A stretch of DNA of 14,439 nucleotides from Candidatus Methanovirga meridionalis (GTDB taxonomy: Archaea > Methanobacteriota > Methanobacteria > Methanobacteriales > Methanobacteriaceae): the NCBI GenBank assembly GCA_031289325.1, contig JAITPS010000154.1:1-14439 (forward strand), in the 5' to 3' direction. The notes beneath the pieces are model-generated. The model did not search any database. It was not told the origin of the DNA and worked only from the letters and a program-made list of their open reading frames with translations. The position numbers and the translations under genes were made by a program. Below, one piece after another: positions 1 through 6,901 of this stretch (position 1 is its first letter; the number at the start of each line of letters is the position of its first letter).

Positions 1-120
1 TTATAAAAATAAACATTATAAAAATAAACATTATAAAAATAAACATTATAAAAATAAACATTATAAAAATAAACATTATAAAAATAAACATTATAAAAAT
101 AAACATTATAAAAATAAAAT
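1..120. repeat. 15-bp tandem repeat (about 8 copies), cut by window edge
   Basis: The unit TTATAAAAATAAACA repeats head to tail without interruption from the first base. Seven copies are perfect; the eighth ends in AAT instead of ACA, so the array decays at about 118-120. It probably extends upstream of the window. It lies about 65 bp before the start codon of the next gene, so it could overlap that gene's promoter region, but nothing in it stands out as a unique promoter because each unit contains a TATA-like TTATAAAAA. Confidence 0.95.
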
Positions 121-186
121 TATTAAACCGTGTTTATTAATTAATTATTTAAAATAAATAAGTTATTATACTGATTTAGTGATTAA

Positions 187-972
187 ATGAAATTTTCAAA
201 AATAATTTCTTCTGTATTTGTGATACTTATTTTACTATTTGGATTTAATTTATGGTATGTGACTCAAAATAGTTTAATTGAACCTGTTGGTCGATTATCT
301 GTTAATAAATTAGGAAATCCTGATATGTATCCTGGACATGGGAGTAGTCAAGTTCTTGCAAATTATGCTGCAAAAAGTGGTACAAAATGTGCTTTAGTGG
401 TTCATTATGCTGGAGGAACTACTTATGCAAGGTTTCATGAAGATGAAGATGATGAGGTTTTAGCTCCTGATGGAATATTTATAATAGAGTTAACATTTGT
501 TGATCCAGATTATAGAACTTCTGTTGATTGGTTAGGTGATGTTATTCCAACTTTGTTATTTGGTATTCCAGATAATAAATATAAGTATAAAGCAGATGGA
601 ATTGTTTTTAATACTTTAGATGAAGCATTAAATTATGTTAGTAACTTAGCTAAAAGCAGAGGTCAAGAAGGACCAATACCTATGTTTTATCATGGGACAT
701 CAAGACAAGAAGCACCATATTTAAATCCTGGTTGTGGATTTCCTCTTTTTGTTCAGATTGCATGGAAAGAATATGGTAGATTTGGAGCATACTATTATAC
801 AGTTAAAGGTTTGTTGTGGCCTTATGTTTCAAATATATTTTATCCATATCAAATAAGTCATCATTCAAGTTTAAATGATTTATATAATCATGATAAATTA
901 AATTATGAATCCATATCATCATACAAATCTAACTACAGTAATTCTTTAAGCCCTAATTACTATAGAAATTAA
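187..972 (+). CDS. Unrecognised membrane-anchored or secreted protein, 261 aa
   Basis: I do not recognise this family. The ATG at 187 follows AGTGAT (178-183) by three bases, the same spacing as other genes in this window, so the start is well supported. Residues 1-6 are basic and 7-24 are a hydrophobic segment, which predicts an N-terminal signal anchor or uncleaved signal peptide with the rest outside the membrane. The body has an acidic patch (HEDEDDE, 84-90), a region rich in aromatics and glycine (about 165-225, including FYHGTS and GRFGAYYYTVKG) and a polar Ser/Asn/Tyr-rich tail (about 225-261) that looks unstructured. There are two cysteines in the presumed external part (68 and 183), which could pair. 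No catalytic motif is evident. The gene stands alone between a minisatellite and a dispersed repeat. Function unknown. Confidence 0.8.
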   Translation: MKFSKIISSVFVILILLFGFNLWYVTQNSLIEPVGRLSVNKLGNPDMYPGHGSSQVLANYAAKSGTKCALVVHYAGGTTYARFHEDEDDEVLAPDGIFIIELTFVDPDYRTSVDWLGDVIPTLLFGIPDNKYKYKADGIVFNTLDEALNYVSNLAKSRGQEGPIPMFYHGTSRQEAPYLNPGCGFPLFVQIAWKEYGRFGAYYYTVKGLLWPYVSNIFYPYQISHHSSLNDLYNHDKLNYESISSYKSNYSNSLSPNYYRN

Positions 973-1025
973 ATTAAGTAATTAATATCAAATAAATAAA
1001 TAAATAATGAAATGATTGTATATAA

Positions 1026-1289
1026 TCATTATGGAAAAGTTCTTAAATTTTAAAATGAAAAATGTTTTTATTAAATTATTTAATTTTAAATATTATCATA
1101 TGAAAAATTATAATTTTAAATCTAAATTAATATAAACATATTTTAATTAATATAAACATATTTTAATTAATATAAACATATTTTAATTAATATAAACCTA
1201 TTTTAATTAATATAAACAATTTAAATAAATATTTTTTAATAATATTTATTTTTAAAAAGATTATTTATTAAAAACTTTATCAAACCCAC
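1026..1289 (-). repeat. Dispersed MITE-like intergenic repeat, copy A (reverse orientation)
   Basis: This is a full copy of a repeat family found several times in the window. In the + direction it begins TCATTATGGAAAAGTTCTTA and ends with TTTATCAAACCCAC; read on the minus strand the latter is the GTGG-starting left end. The two ends are imperfect inverted repeats of each other around AAAGTTCTTAA. The interior holds five 20-bp units (1121-1220) of the type TTTTAATTAATATAAACATA. It has no ORF and fills most of the 385-bp spacer between the 187-972 gene and the broken ATPase gene. It starts 54 bp after the upstream stop codon. A TATA-like TATAAATA (1290-1297) directly abuts its end. Confidence 0.8.
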
Positions 1290-1297
1290 TATAAATA
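1290..1297 (+). promoter_or_regulatory. Candidate TATA box of the ATPase-like gene
   Basis: TATAAATA lies 61 bp before the ATG at 1358. It would place a transcription start at about 1315-1320 and a leader of about 40 nt containing the GGTG ribosome-binding motif (1347-1350). In a sequence this AT-rich such boxes occur often by chance, so the call rests only on position. Confidence 0.3.
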
Positions 1298-1357
1298 AAA
1301 GGATTTTCAGAAGATCTATATTAGAGCAGAAAATAACCATTGTACTGGTGAGAAGAT

Positions 1358-2920
1358 ATGAAAAAATTGCCAATTGGAATACAAACATTTAGTGAAATAA
1401 GAGAGGAAGGATATTTATATATTGATAAAACAGAACAGATATATAATCTAATTGAGAGAGGCAAAATTTACTTCCTATCAAGACCACGACGATTTGGAAA
1501 ATCATTACTTATTAGTACAATAGAAGAACTATTTAAAGGAAATAAGAAACTATTTAGAGGGTTATACATTCATGGCAAATGGAACTGGAATAAATTTCCT
1601 GTCATTAAGTTAGATTTCAGTGATAAAAATTATGAGACACCAGAAAAGTTAAAAGAATCCTTAAACATTTTTTTAAATAAATTAAGTGAAATTTGATGTG
1701 AAATTAACTGATACAGATTTAATAGGTTCTAAACTATCAGAACTACTTGAAAAAATCCATGAAAAAAAATGAAAGAATAGTTTTCTTGGTTGATGAATAT
1801 GATAAGGCAGTTATAAAAAACATGGGCAATTCCAAGGTTTTAAAGGAAAATATTAAAGTTCTTGGAGATTTTTATAGTGTTTCGAAGTCTTCTGATGAAC
1901 ATATAAAGTTTTTATTTATAACAGGAGTTAGTAAATTCACTGGAACTTCATTATTCTCTGATTTTAATAGTCCTGATGACATTACACTTGATTACAAGTA
2001 CTCTAATATCTGTGGATATACTCAAGAAGATCTTGAAAAAGAGTTTAGTGAGCATATTGAAGAAACAGCTGAATATTTCAGATATTCAAAAGATAAACTA
2101 CTTAAAGAGATTAAAAAATGGTATAATGGATATTCATGGGATGGTAAAAATAAGGTCTACATTCCATTTTCTATTTTAAATTTCTTCTCAAAAAGAGAAT
2201 TCTCTAATTATTGGTATGGTACTGCAACACCAACTATGTTAATGGAACATATCAAATATAAAAACAATTTAAAACCAATTCTTGAACCCATAACAGTTTT
2301 TAGTAATTTCTTAGATACTTACGATCCATTGCAGATAAATGAAGTTCCATTACTATTTCAAACAGGTTATTTAACTGTTATCAGTAAAGATATTCATGGT
2401 AAAGTTAAATATACTTTAGATATTCCTAATTTGGAGGTTAGAGAGTTTTTATTTGAAAATTTACTTAAATTCTACACTGACAAGACTCTTGAAGAAATAC
2501 AAGAACTTAAAATGGAAATAATAGAAAACATAGAGAATAGTGATAGTGAACTTCTAAGAAAAAACATTATCGAAATGCTATCAAATATCCCCCTATCAAA
2601 TACATGGAAAAGATGAGAAATATTATCATAGCATATTTTTGGTCTGGTTACAGACCTTAGAATTTAAAATAGGATCGAACATGCCAACCAACAAAGGAGA
2701 GATAGACTCAGTAATAACTTTAAACAATCAAACTATACTTATTGAAATTAAATACTCTAAAAGCGAGAAAAAAGAAGGGTTAAAGAAGGCAATTGATAAA
2801 GCATTTAATCAAATAAATGAGAAAGAATACTTTCAAAAATATCTAAGATGTGAAAATCTTAAACTTTTAGCTATTGCCTTCAACCGAAAAGATATAGAAT
2901 GCGAATTTAGATTTAAATAA
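1358..2920 (+). pseudogene. AAA-ATPase-like / PD-(D/E)XK nuclease family protein, broken by three frameshifts
   Basis: The translation matches the family with an N-terminal AAA-ATPase-like domain and a C-terminal PD-(D/E)XK nuclease-like domain (PF09820 plus PF08011 type, from memory). The first part has the N-terminal signature GIQTFSEIREEGYLYIDKT and a Walker A-like RPRRFGKSLL. The second has a Walker B-like VFLVDEYDKA and the family block FITGVSKFTGTSLFSDFN. The third has GEIDSVI...ILIEIKYSK, giving the nuclease D...E-x-K. Reading the whole protein needs three corrections, each removing one base: at TTT 1692-1694 (continues IDVKLTDTDL), at A8 1762-1769 (LLEKIHEKK to NERIVFLVDE), and at C5 2589-2593 (NIP to YQIHGKDEKYYHS). 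Three +1 shifts return to the starting frame, and the composite would be about 518 aa, a normal family length. GGTG lies at 1347-1350 before the ATG. It is either a real pseudogene or an artefact of homopolymer sequencing error. The cellular role of this family is not established. Confidence 0.85.
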
Positions 2921-2949
2921 ACCTTTAAAAATTTTTCACTGTTATTACA

Positions 2950-3657
2950 ATATCTTTTATACAGTTCTTAATAAATAATTTTGTTAAAAATAAATATTTA
3001 TTTATTTAAAATTAATCATATTATTTAAAATAAGTTCATATCATTTAAAATAAGATTATATTATTTAAAATAAGTTCATATCATTTAAAATAAGATTATA
3101 TTATTTAAAATAAGTTTATATTATTTAAAATTTAAAATTATAGCTTTTTATAAATTAATATTTAAAATTAGAATATATTTATTTAAAATTAATTATATTA
3201 ATTAAAATAAGTTTATATCATTTAAAATAAGCTCATATTATTTAAAATTTAAAATTATAAGTTTTTATAAATTAATATTTAAAATTAAAATATATTTATT
3301 TAAAATTAATCATATTAATTAAAATATATTCATAGCATTTAAAATTTAAAATTATAGATTTTTATAAATTAATATTTAAAATTAAATAATTTAATAAAAA
3401 AAAATAATTTAATAATAATAATAAAAAAAAATGATTTAATAAAAAAAAATGATTTAATAAAAAAAATGATTTAATAAAAAAAATGATTTAATAAAAAAAA
3501 AATGATTTAATAAAAAAAAATGATTTAATAAAAAAAATGATTTAATAAAAAAAATGATTTAATAAAAAAAATGATTTAATAAAAAAAATGATTTAATAAA
3601 AAAAAAATTTAATAAAAAAATTTTTCATTTTAAAATTTAAGAACTTTTACATAATGA
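2950..3657 (+). repeat. Dispersed MITE-like intergenic repeat, copy B (forward, expanded)
   Basis: The left end is degenerate but ends in AGTTCTTAATAAATAA; the right end reads TTTAAGAACTTTTACATAATGA over 3636-3657. At about 700 bp it is roughly three times the size of copies A, E and F. The extra length comes from internal duplication. There are five 20-bp units of TTATTTAAAATAAGTTCATA type (3021-3120). The block AAATTTAAAATTATAG...TTTTTATAAATTAATATT recurs near 3127, 3246 and 3340, and there is a long A-rich minisatellite (separate entry). No ORF. With the minisatellite it accounts for almost the whole 2921-3709 spacer. It begins 30 bp after the ATPase gene and lies in inverted orientation to copy A on the gene's other side. 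Confidence 0.75.
3385..3620. repeat. 16-19-bp A-rich minisatellite inside repeat copy B
   Basis: The core ATGATTTAAT followed by a run of A repeats ten times between about 3431 and 3600. Unit length varies from 16 to 19 bp because the A run varies. Degenerate units (AATAATTTAATAAAA) flank it on both sides. In other copies of the dispersed repeat the same site carries only one unit (AATAATTTAATAAAAAAA), so this is a local slippage expansion. Confidence 0.9.
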
Positions 3658-3709
3658 TTCTAAATTAAATGTTTTGGAATTTTTGTTATATAAATAGAGT
3701 GTGTTTACT

Positions 3710-3793
3710 ATGGCTAAAAGAAAAGTTAAAGGTGCTGGTTTTAATCTTATTGAAATGGTTAAACTTTTATCTTCAGATGTTATCATGGATTAA
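3710..3793 (+). pseudogene. 27-codon ORF, possible 5' remnant of a lost gene
   Basis: ATG at 3710 opens a 27-residue frame, MAKRKVKGAGFNLIEMVK followed by LLSSDVIMD, ending at TAA 3791-3793. It has a balanced amino acid mix and more G and C than the flanking spacer, so it looks like real or former coding DNA. Past the stop, another frame gives a plausible continuation (YDKEKNNNGFHYP) ending at TGA near 3844, so a frameshifted gene start is possible. A TATA-like TATATAAATA lies at 3686-3695, but it is too close to the ATG for a normal leader. It sits between the right end of repeat copy B and the 3' end of the minus-strand hdrA gene. I cannot assign a family. It could also be a genuine small protein gene. 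Confidence 0.35.
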
Positions 3794-3869
3794 ATATGAT
3801 AAAAATATGATAAAGAAAAAAATAATAATGGTTTTCATTATCCTTGAAAATATCAGAGTGTAGAGGATA

Positions 3870-6200
3870 TTAGCTTTCTAAAGACTTAATTTTAGCATCA
3901 AATTCTTTGAATTTTCTTGCAAGACCTGTGAAGTAAGGAATGTATACTGTAGAGAATTGTAATCTTTCAGGGTTAATTCCATATTCCTTAATCTTTTGTT
4001 TCATATTATTTATTCTTTTTTCAACTTCATTATACATTAAATCTCCAGGATATTCACCAATAAATACACCATCAGCATTGTTTTTAAGTGCATGAATAAT
4101 ATGTTTTGTCATCAGACGATTTATTGAATGGACTTTTATAATGTATATTGATTTTGGATAATTTATTCTATTAACTCCAATGTTATCTGCAGCAGTATAA
4201 CCTACATGATCTAAGAATACGAGTATTCTTCGTTCTCCTTTTTTCTTATCCTTTAACATACCATCAATTGTTGCAAATATTTTTTTATTTATATTTCCTT
4301 GAATATTAATTGCATTTTGTCTGCAGACTGTAAGACATTTTCCACAGCCTGAACAAGATAAAGGATCAATAAATATTTCATCATCCTTAATAGATATTGC
4401 CTTATACTTACAACTATCAATACAATTTTTACAGAAATCGCACTTCTCAAAGTCAATTTCACCAACAAATGGTTCAATTTCAAGCCCATCATTTAATAAT
4501 TCAGCTATTTTTGCTGCAGAAGCATTGGCTTGGACAATACTATCTGTGATATCCTTAGGACCTTGGGCTGTTCCGCAAACATAAGCTCCTTTAACATCTG
4601 TTGTTACGGGCTTAATCTTAGGATGTATTTCTTTAATAAACATGTCCTCTGTTAAGCCAATATCAAAAATTTTAGCTATTTCTTTTGTACCTTCCGATGG
4701 TTCAATAGCTGTTGATAAAATAACCATATCAGTCTCTATTTCCATGAACTCATTTTTCAAAGTGTCTTCAACATTAACAATTAAAGAATCTCCTTTTTTA
4801 CTTATTTCTCCTGGTCTTCCTCTCATTAATCTAATACCATTCTCTTGGCCATGTTTATAATATTTTTCATACATTCCAGGAGTTCTCATATCAGTGTAAC
4901 AAATTAAAACATCAGTATCAGGATATTTATTTTTAATAATGTTAGCATTTTTTAATGCAACCATACAACAAACTTTTGAACAATATTTATGTCCATCTGG
5001 TTTTTCATCACGAGAACCAACACATTGTATCATGACAATTCTCTTTGGAACTTTATTAGATGAACGCATTTTTAATTTTCCTTTAGTTGGACCATTAACC
5101 CCCATAATTCTTCCAAGTTCACTTTGGGTTATAACATCATCATATTTTTCATAACCGTACTCTGGTCTAAATTTAGGATTAAACATATCATGACCAGTAG
5201 CCACTACAACAGCACCCACTTCTAAAGGAATTAATTCTTTTTCACCATTTAAATATATTGCATTCATATTGCATTCTTTTACACAATTACCACATCTTTC
5301 ACAATTTTCCATATCGATTGTGTATGCATCAGGAAAACTTTGGGAAAATGGTCTATAAATAGCTTTTCTTGTAGAGAGATTGTCGTTCCATGAATCTAAA
5401 ACCTCAACAGGACAAACATCACTACAATTACCACAAGATATACATTTATCTGAATCTACGTATCGTGGACTGCTTTCAAGTAAAATATTAAAGATTCCAA
5501 CTCTTCTTTCAGCACTTAATACCTTAGTATTTGTCATGATTGTAATATTAGGATTCCATATAAGTTCATTCATTACAGGATTAATTAAACACATTCCACA
5601 CTCTTCTGCCAATCTAACAGGAGAAAATACTTTACCAATTTTTACCATATTTCCTCCAATTGATGGATTTTTTTCAATTAAACAAGTTTTTATGCCTTGT
5701 TTTCCAAGAGACAGTGCAACACTTATTCCAGATATTCCTCCACCTATAACAACAGCACTATCAGGACTTTGACAAATTATAGGGTCAACAGCTTGGGATT
5801 GCTTCACCTTTCCAATGGATGCATTAATTAAATGAATAGCTTTTTCAGTGGCTTCCTTTCTATCATTATGAACCCATGAACATTGTTCTCTTAAATTGAC
5901 CATATCCATTAAATAAGGATTTAAAGGTTTTATATAATCTTGAAATGTTTTTTCATGAGTTATTGGAGAACATGAAGCTATTATAACACGGTCAAGGTTT
6001 TCATTTATTACCTTATCTCGAATGATTTTTCTTCCATTTATAGAACATAAATTTACAAATTCTTCAACAACATCTAAATTGATGCTATCTTTTAATTTCT
6101 CTATGTCGACCACATCTGAAATATTCCCACCACATCTACAGATAAAGACCCCTATTTTCAGATTTTTTAGATTGTTGGATGATTTAATGTCTATAGTCAT
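3870..6200 (-). CDS. hdrA: HdrA-type heterodisulfide reductase subunit A with a cysteine-free MvhD-like C-terminal domain
   Basis: HdrA is the flavin-bearing subunit of cytoplasmic heterodisulfide reductase, which in methanogens bifurcates electrons between the CoM-S-S-CoB heterodisulfide (via HdrBC) and ferredoxin. Visible in order: an N-terminal domain with IGVFICRCGGNI (16-27), CSPITHEKT (77-85) and REQCSWV (104-110); an FAD dinucleotide fold GGGISG (153-158); a CGMC pair (201-204); an inserted ferredoxin with CISCGNCSDVCP (253-264) and CERCGNCVKEC (300-310); a thioredoxin-reductase-like part with YCSKVCC (406-412); and a second ferredoxin with CDFCKNCIDSC (587-597) and CSGCGKCLTVC (616-626). 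Residues about 657-776 follow the MvhD/FlpD pattern (RRILVF...ADGVFIGEYPGD...GINPERLQ). At 776 aa it is longer than the roughly 650-aa canonical HdrA. Such a fusion is known for Methanosarcina HdrA2, but here no cysteine follows residue 626. No hdrB, hdrC or mvh gene lies nearby. It is probably a paralogue. The ATG at 6200 has no strong ribosome-binding motif. Confidence 0.9.
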   Translation of the reverse strand: MTIDIKSSNNLKNLKIGVFICRCGGNISDVVDIEKLKDSINLDVVEEFVNLCSINGRKIIRDKVINENLDRVIIASCSPITHEKTFQDYIKPLNPYLMDMVNLREQCSWVHNDRKEATEKAIHLINASIGKVKQSQAVDPIICQSPDSAVVIGGGISGISVALSLGKQGIKTCLIEKNPSIGGNMVKIGKVFSPVRLAEECGMCLINPVMNELIWNPNITIMTNTKVLSAERRVGIFNILLESSPRYVDSDKCISCGNCSDVCPVEVLDSWNDNLSTRKAIYRPFSQSFPDAYTIDMENCERCGNCVKECNMNAIYLNGEKELIPLEVGAVVVATGHDMFNPKFRPEYGYEKYDDVITQSELGRIMGVNGPTKGKLKMRSSNKVPKRIVMIQCVGSRDEKPDGHKYCSKVCCMVALKNANIIKNKYPDTDVLICYTDMRTPGMYEKYYKHGQENGIRLMRGRPGEISKKGDSLIVNVEDTLKNEFMEIETDMVILSTAIEPSEGTKEIAKIFDIGLTEDMFIKEIHPKIKPVTTDVKGAYVCGTAQGPKDITDSIVQANASAAKIAELLNDGLEIEPFVGEIDFEKCDFCKNCIDSCKYKAISIKDDEIFIDPLSCSGCGKCLTVCRQNAINIQGNINKKIFATIDGMLKDKKKGERRILVFLDHVGYTAADNIGVNRINYPKSIYIIKVHSINRLMTKHIIHALKNNADGVFIGEYPGDLMYNEVEKRINNMKQKIKEYGINPERLQFSTVYIPYFTGLARKFKEFDAKIKSLES

Positions 6201-6297
6201 ATTATCAAGTTTATATATCTTTATTTTTAGATTATACTGTTTTATAATTTTATTTACAAATATTCAAAATGATTTTAATTACTATTTTAGAATACAG

Positions 6298-6340
6298 CCA
6301 TCATGGGAAAATTCTTAAATTTTAAAATAATAATTTTTTT
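6298..6340 (-). repeat. Solo terminal fragment of the dispersed repeat (copy C)
   Basis: TCATGGGAAAATTCTTAAAT followed by TTTAAAATAATAATTTTTTT matches the TCATTATGAAAAGTTCTTAA end of the family, with small changes. The homology then stops and unrelated sequence begins at about 6341 (AAGTGGCAATG), so only one end is present. Confidence 0.65.
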
Positions 6341-6367
6341 AAGTGGCAATGTCAAAAATTTGCAGGA

Positions 6368-6389
6368 TAACAGATGTTCTAATCTGTTA
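6368..6389. other. Perfect 8-bp inverted repeat
   Basis: TAACAGAT (6368-6375) and ATCTGTTA (6382-6389) are exact reverse complements separated by GTTCTA. It lies about 170 bp upstream of hdrA and over 500 bp upstream of aroC, with no T-run on either side that would make it an obvious terminator. An operator-like site is possible, but nothing else supports it. Confidence 0.35.
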
Positions 6390-6650
6390 ATAACAATGGT
6401 TATAACACAAAAACATTAATAAAATATGAGATATTAATAATTATTATGAACAACAAAATACCACACATATAATATATATACTAAAAGACATATTTAAAGA
6501 TTAATGTAAATATTGAAAATAATATTTTATTAGTTAAACTCATCGCACTATTCTCTTTAGTTCGTGAATTAGCAAAGTTCATTAAAAAAATAACTAAATT
6601 GTTTATTGAGATGGTAAAAACTTAAAATATTCTGAACATGGACACAAATT

Positions 6651-6890
6651 AAATGTTATTAAAATATATTTATTTAAAATTAATAAATAAAAGAGTGATT
6701 TTTTCAATGTTAAATTATTTAAATAAAGTGTACAATAAGATTAAAAATATTAAGAATAGTTACATATACATCTTGAATTTATTTATATTAGTTAAAATTT
6801 ATTTATATTAGTTAAAATTTAAATTTATAGATTTTTATAAACTGATATTTAAAATTAAATAATTTATAAAAAAATAATTTATAAAAAATA
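6651..6890 (+). repeat. Degenerate copy of the dispersed repeat lacking both ends
   Basis: Interior sequence of the family is recognisable: GTTATTAAAATATATTTATT at the left, two 20-bp units of TTTATATTAGTTAAAA type (6781-6820), then AATTTATAGATTTTTATAAA and ATATTTAAAATTAAATAATTT to the right. Neither AAAGTTCTTAA end is present. TTTATAAA occurs at 6863-6870 and 6878-6885, so this remnant may now supply TATA-like sequence for aroC. Confidence 0.55.
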
Positions 6891-6892
6891 AC

Positions 6893-6898
6893 GGTGAT
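6893..6898 (+). promoter_or_regulatory. Ribosome-binding site GGTGAT that fixes the TTG start of aroC
   Basis: GGTGAT sits three bases before the TTG at 6902. The same three-base spacing follows GTGAT at 187 and at 12534. This supports TTG as a genuine start codon. Confidence 0.75.
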
Positions 6899-6901
6899 TA
6901 A

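Larger units (their letters stand above)
6201..6901. other. Spacer between divergent hdrA and aroC: repeat fragments and a small dyad
   Basis: No convincing gene was found in this 701-bp spacer. From left to right it holds a likely promoter zone for hdrA on the minus strand (an AATTATAAA-type TATA about 45 bp before the start), a solo terminal fragment of the dispersed repeat (about 6298-6340), a short inverted repeat (6368-6389), and a more complex stretch (about 6485-6625). In that stretch one + frame stays open for 46 codons without a start codon (including ELAKFIKKITKLFIEMVKT). A degenerate interior of the dispersed repeat follows (about 6651-6890) and runs into the aroC ribosome-binding site. 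The open stretch may be an old coding relic, but no family was recognised. Confidence 0.5.

Noticed and set aside
1747..2616. A separate intact gene starting at the TTG 1747.
   Set aside because: It begins and ends in the middle of domains whose missing parts lie directly up- and downstream in other frames. It is the middle piece of one broken gene.
3010..3620. CRISPR array, because of regularly spaced repeats.
   Set aside because: Units are contiguous tandem repeats with no unique spacers. The short unit lengths and variable A-runs indicate a minisatellite.
4642..6318. Several + strand open frames of 70-130 codons opposite hdrA.
   Set aside because: They are antisense shadows of a clearly conserved protein. 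They have no family resemblance and no ribosome-binding sites.
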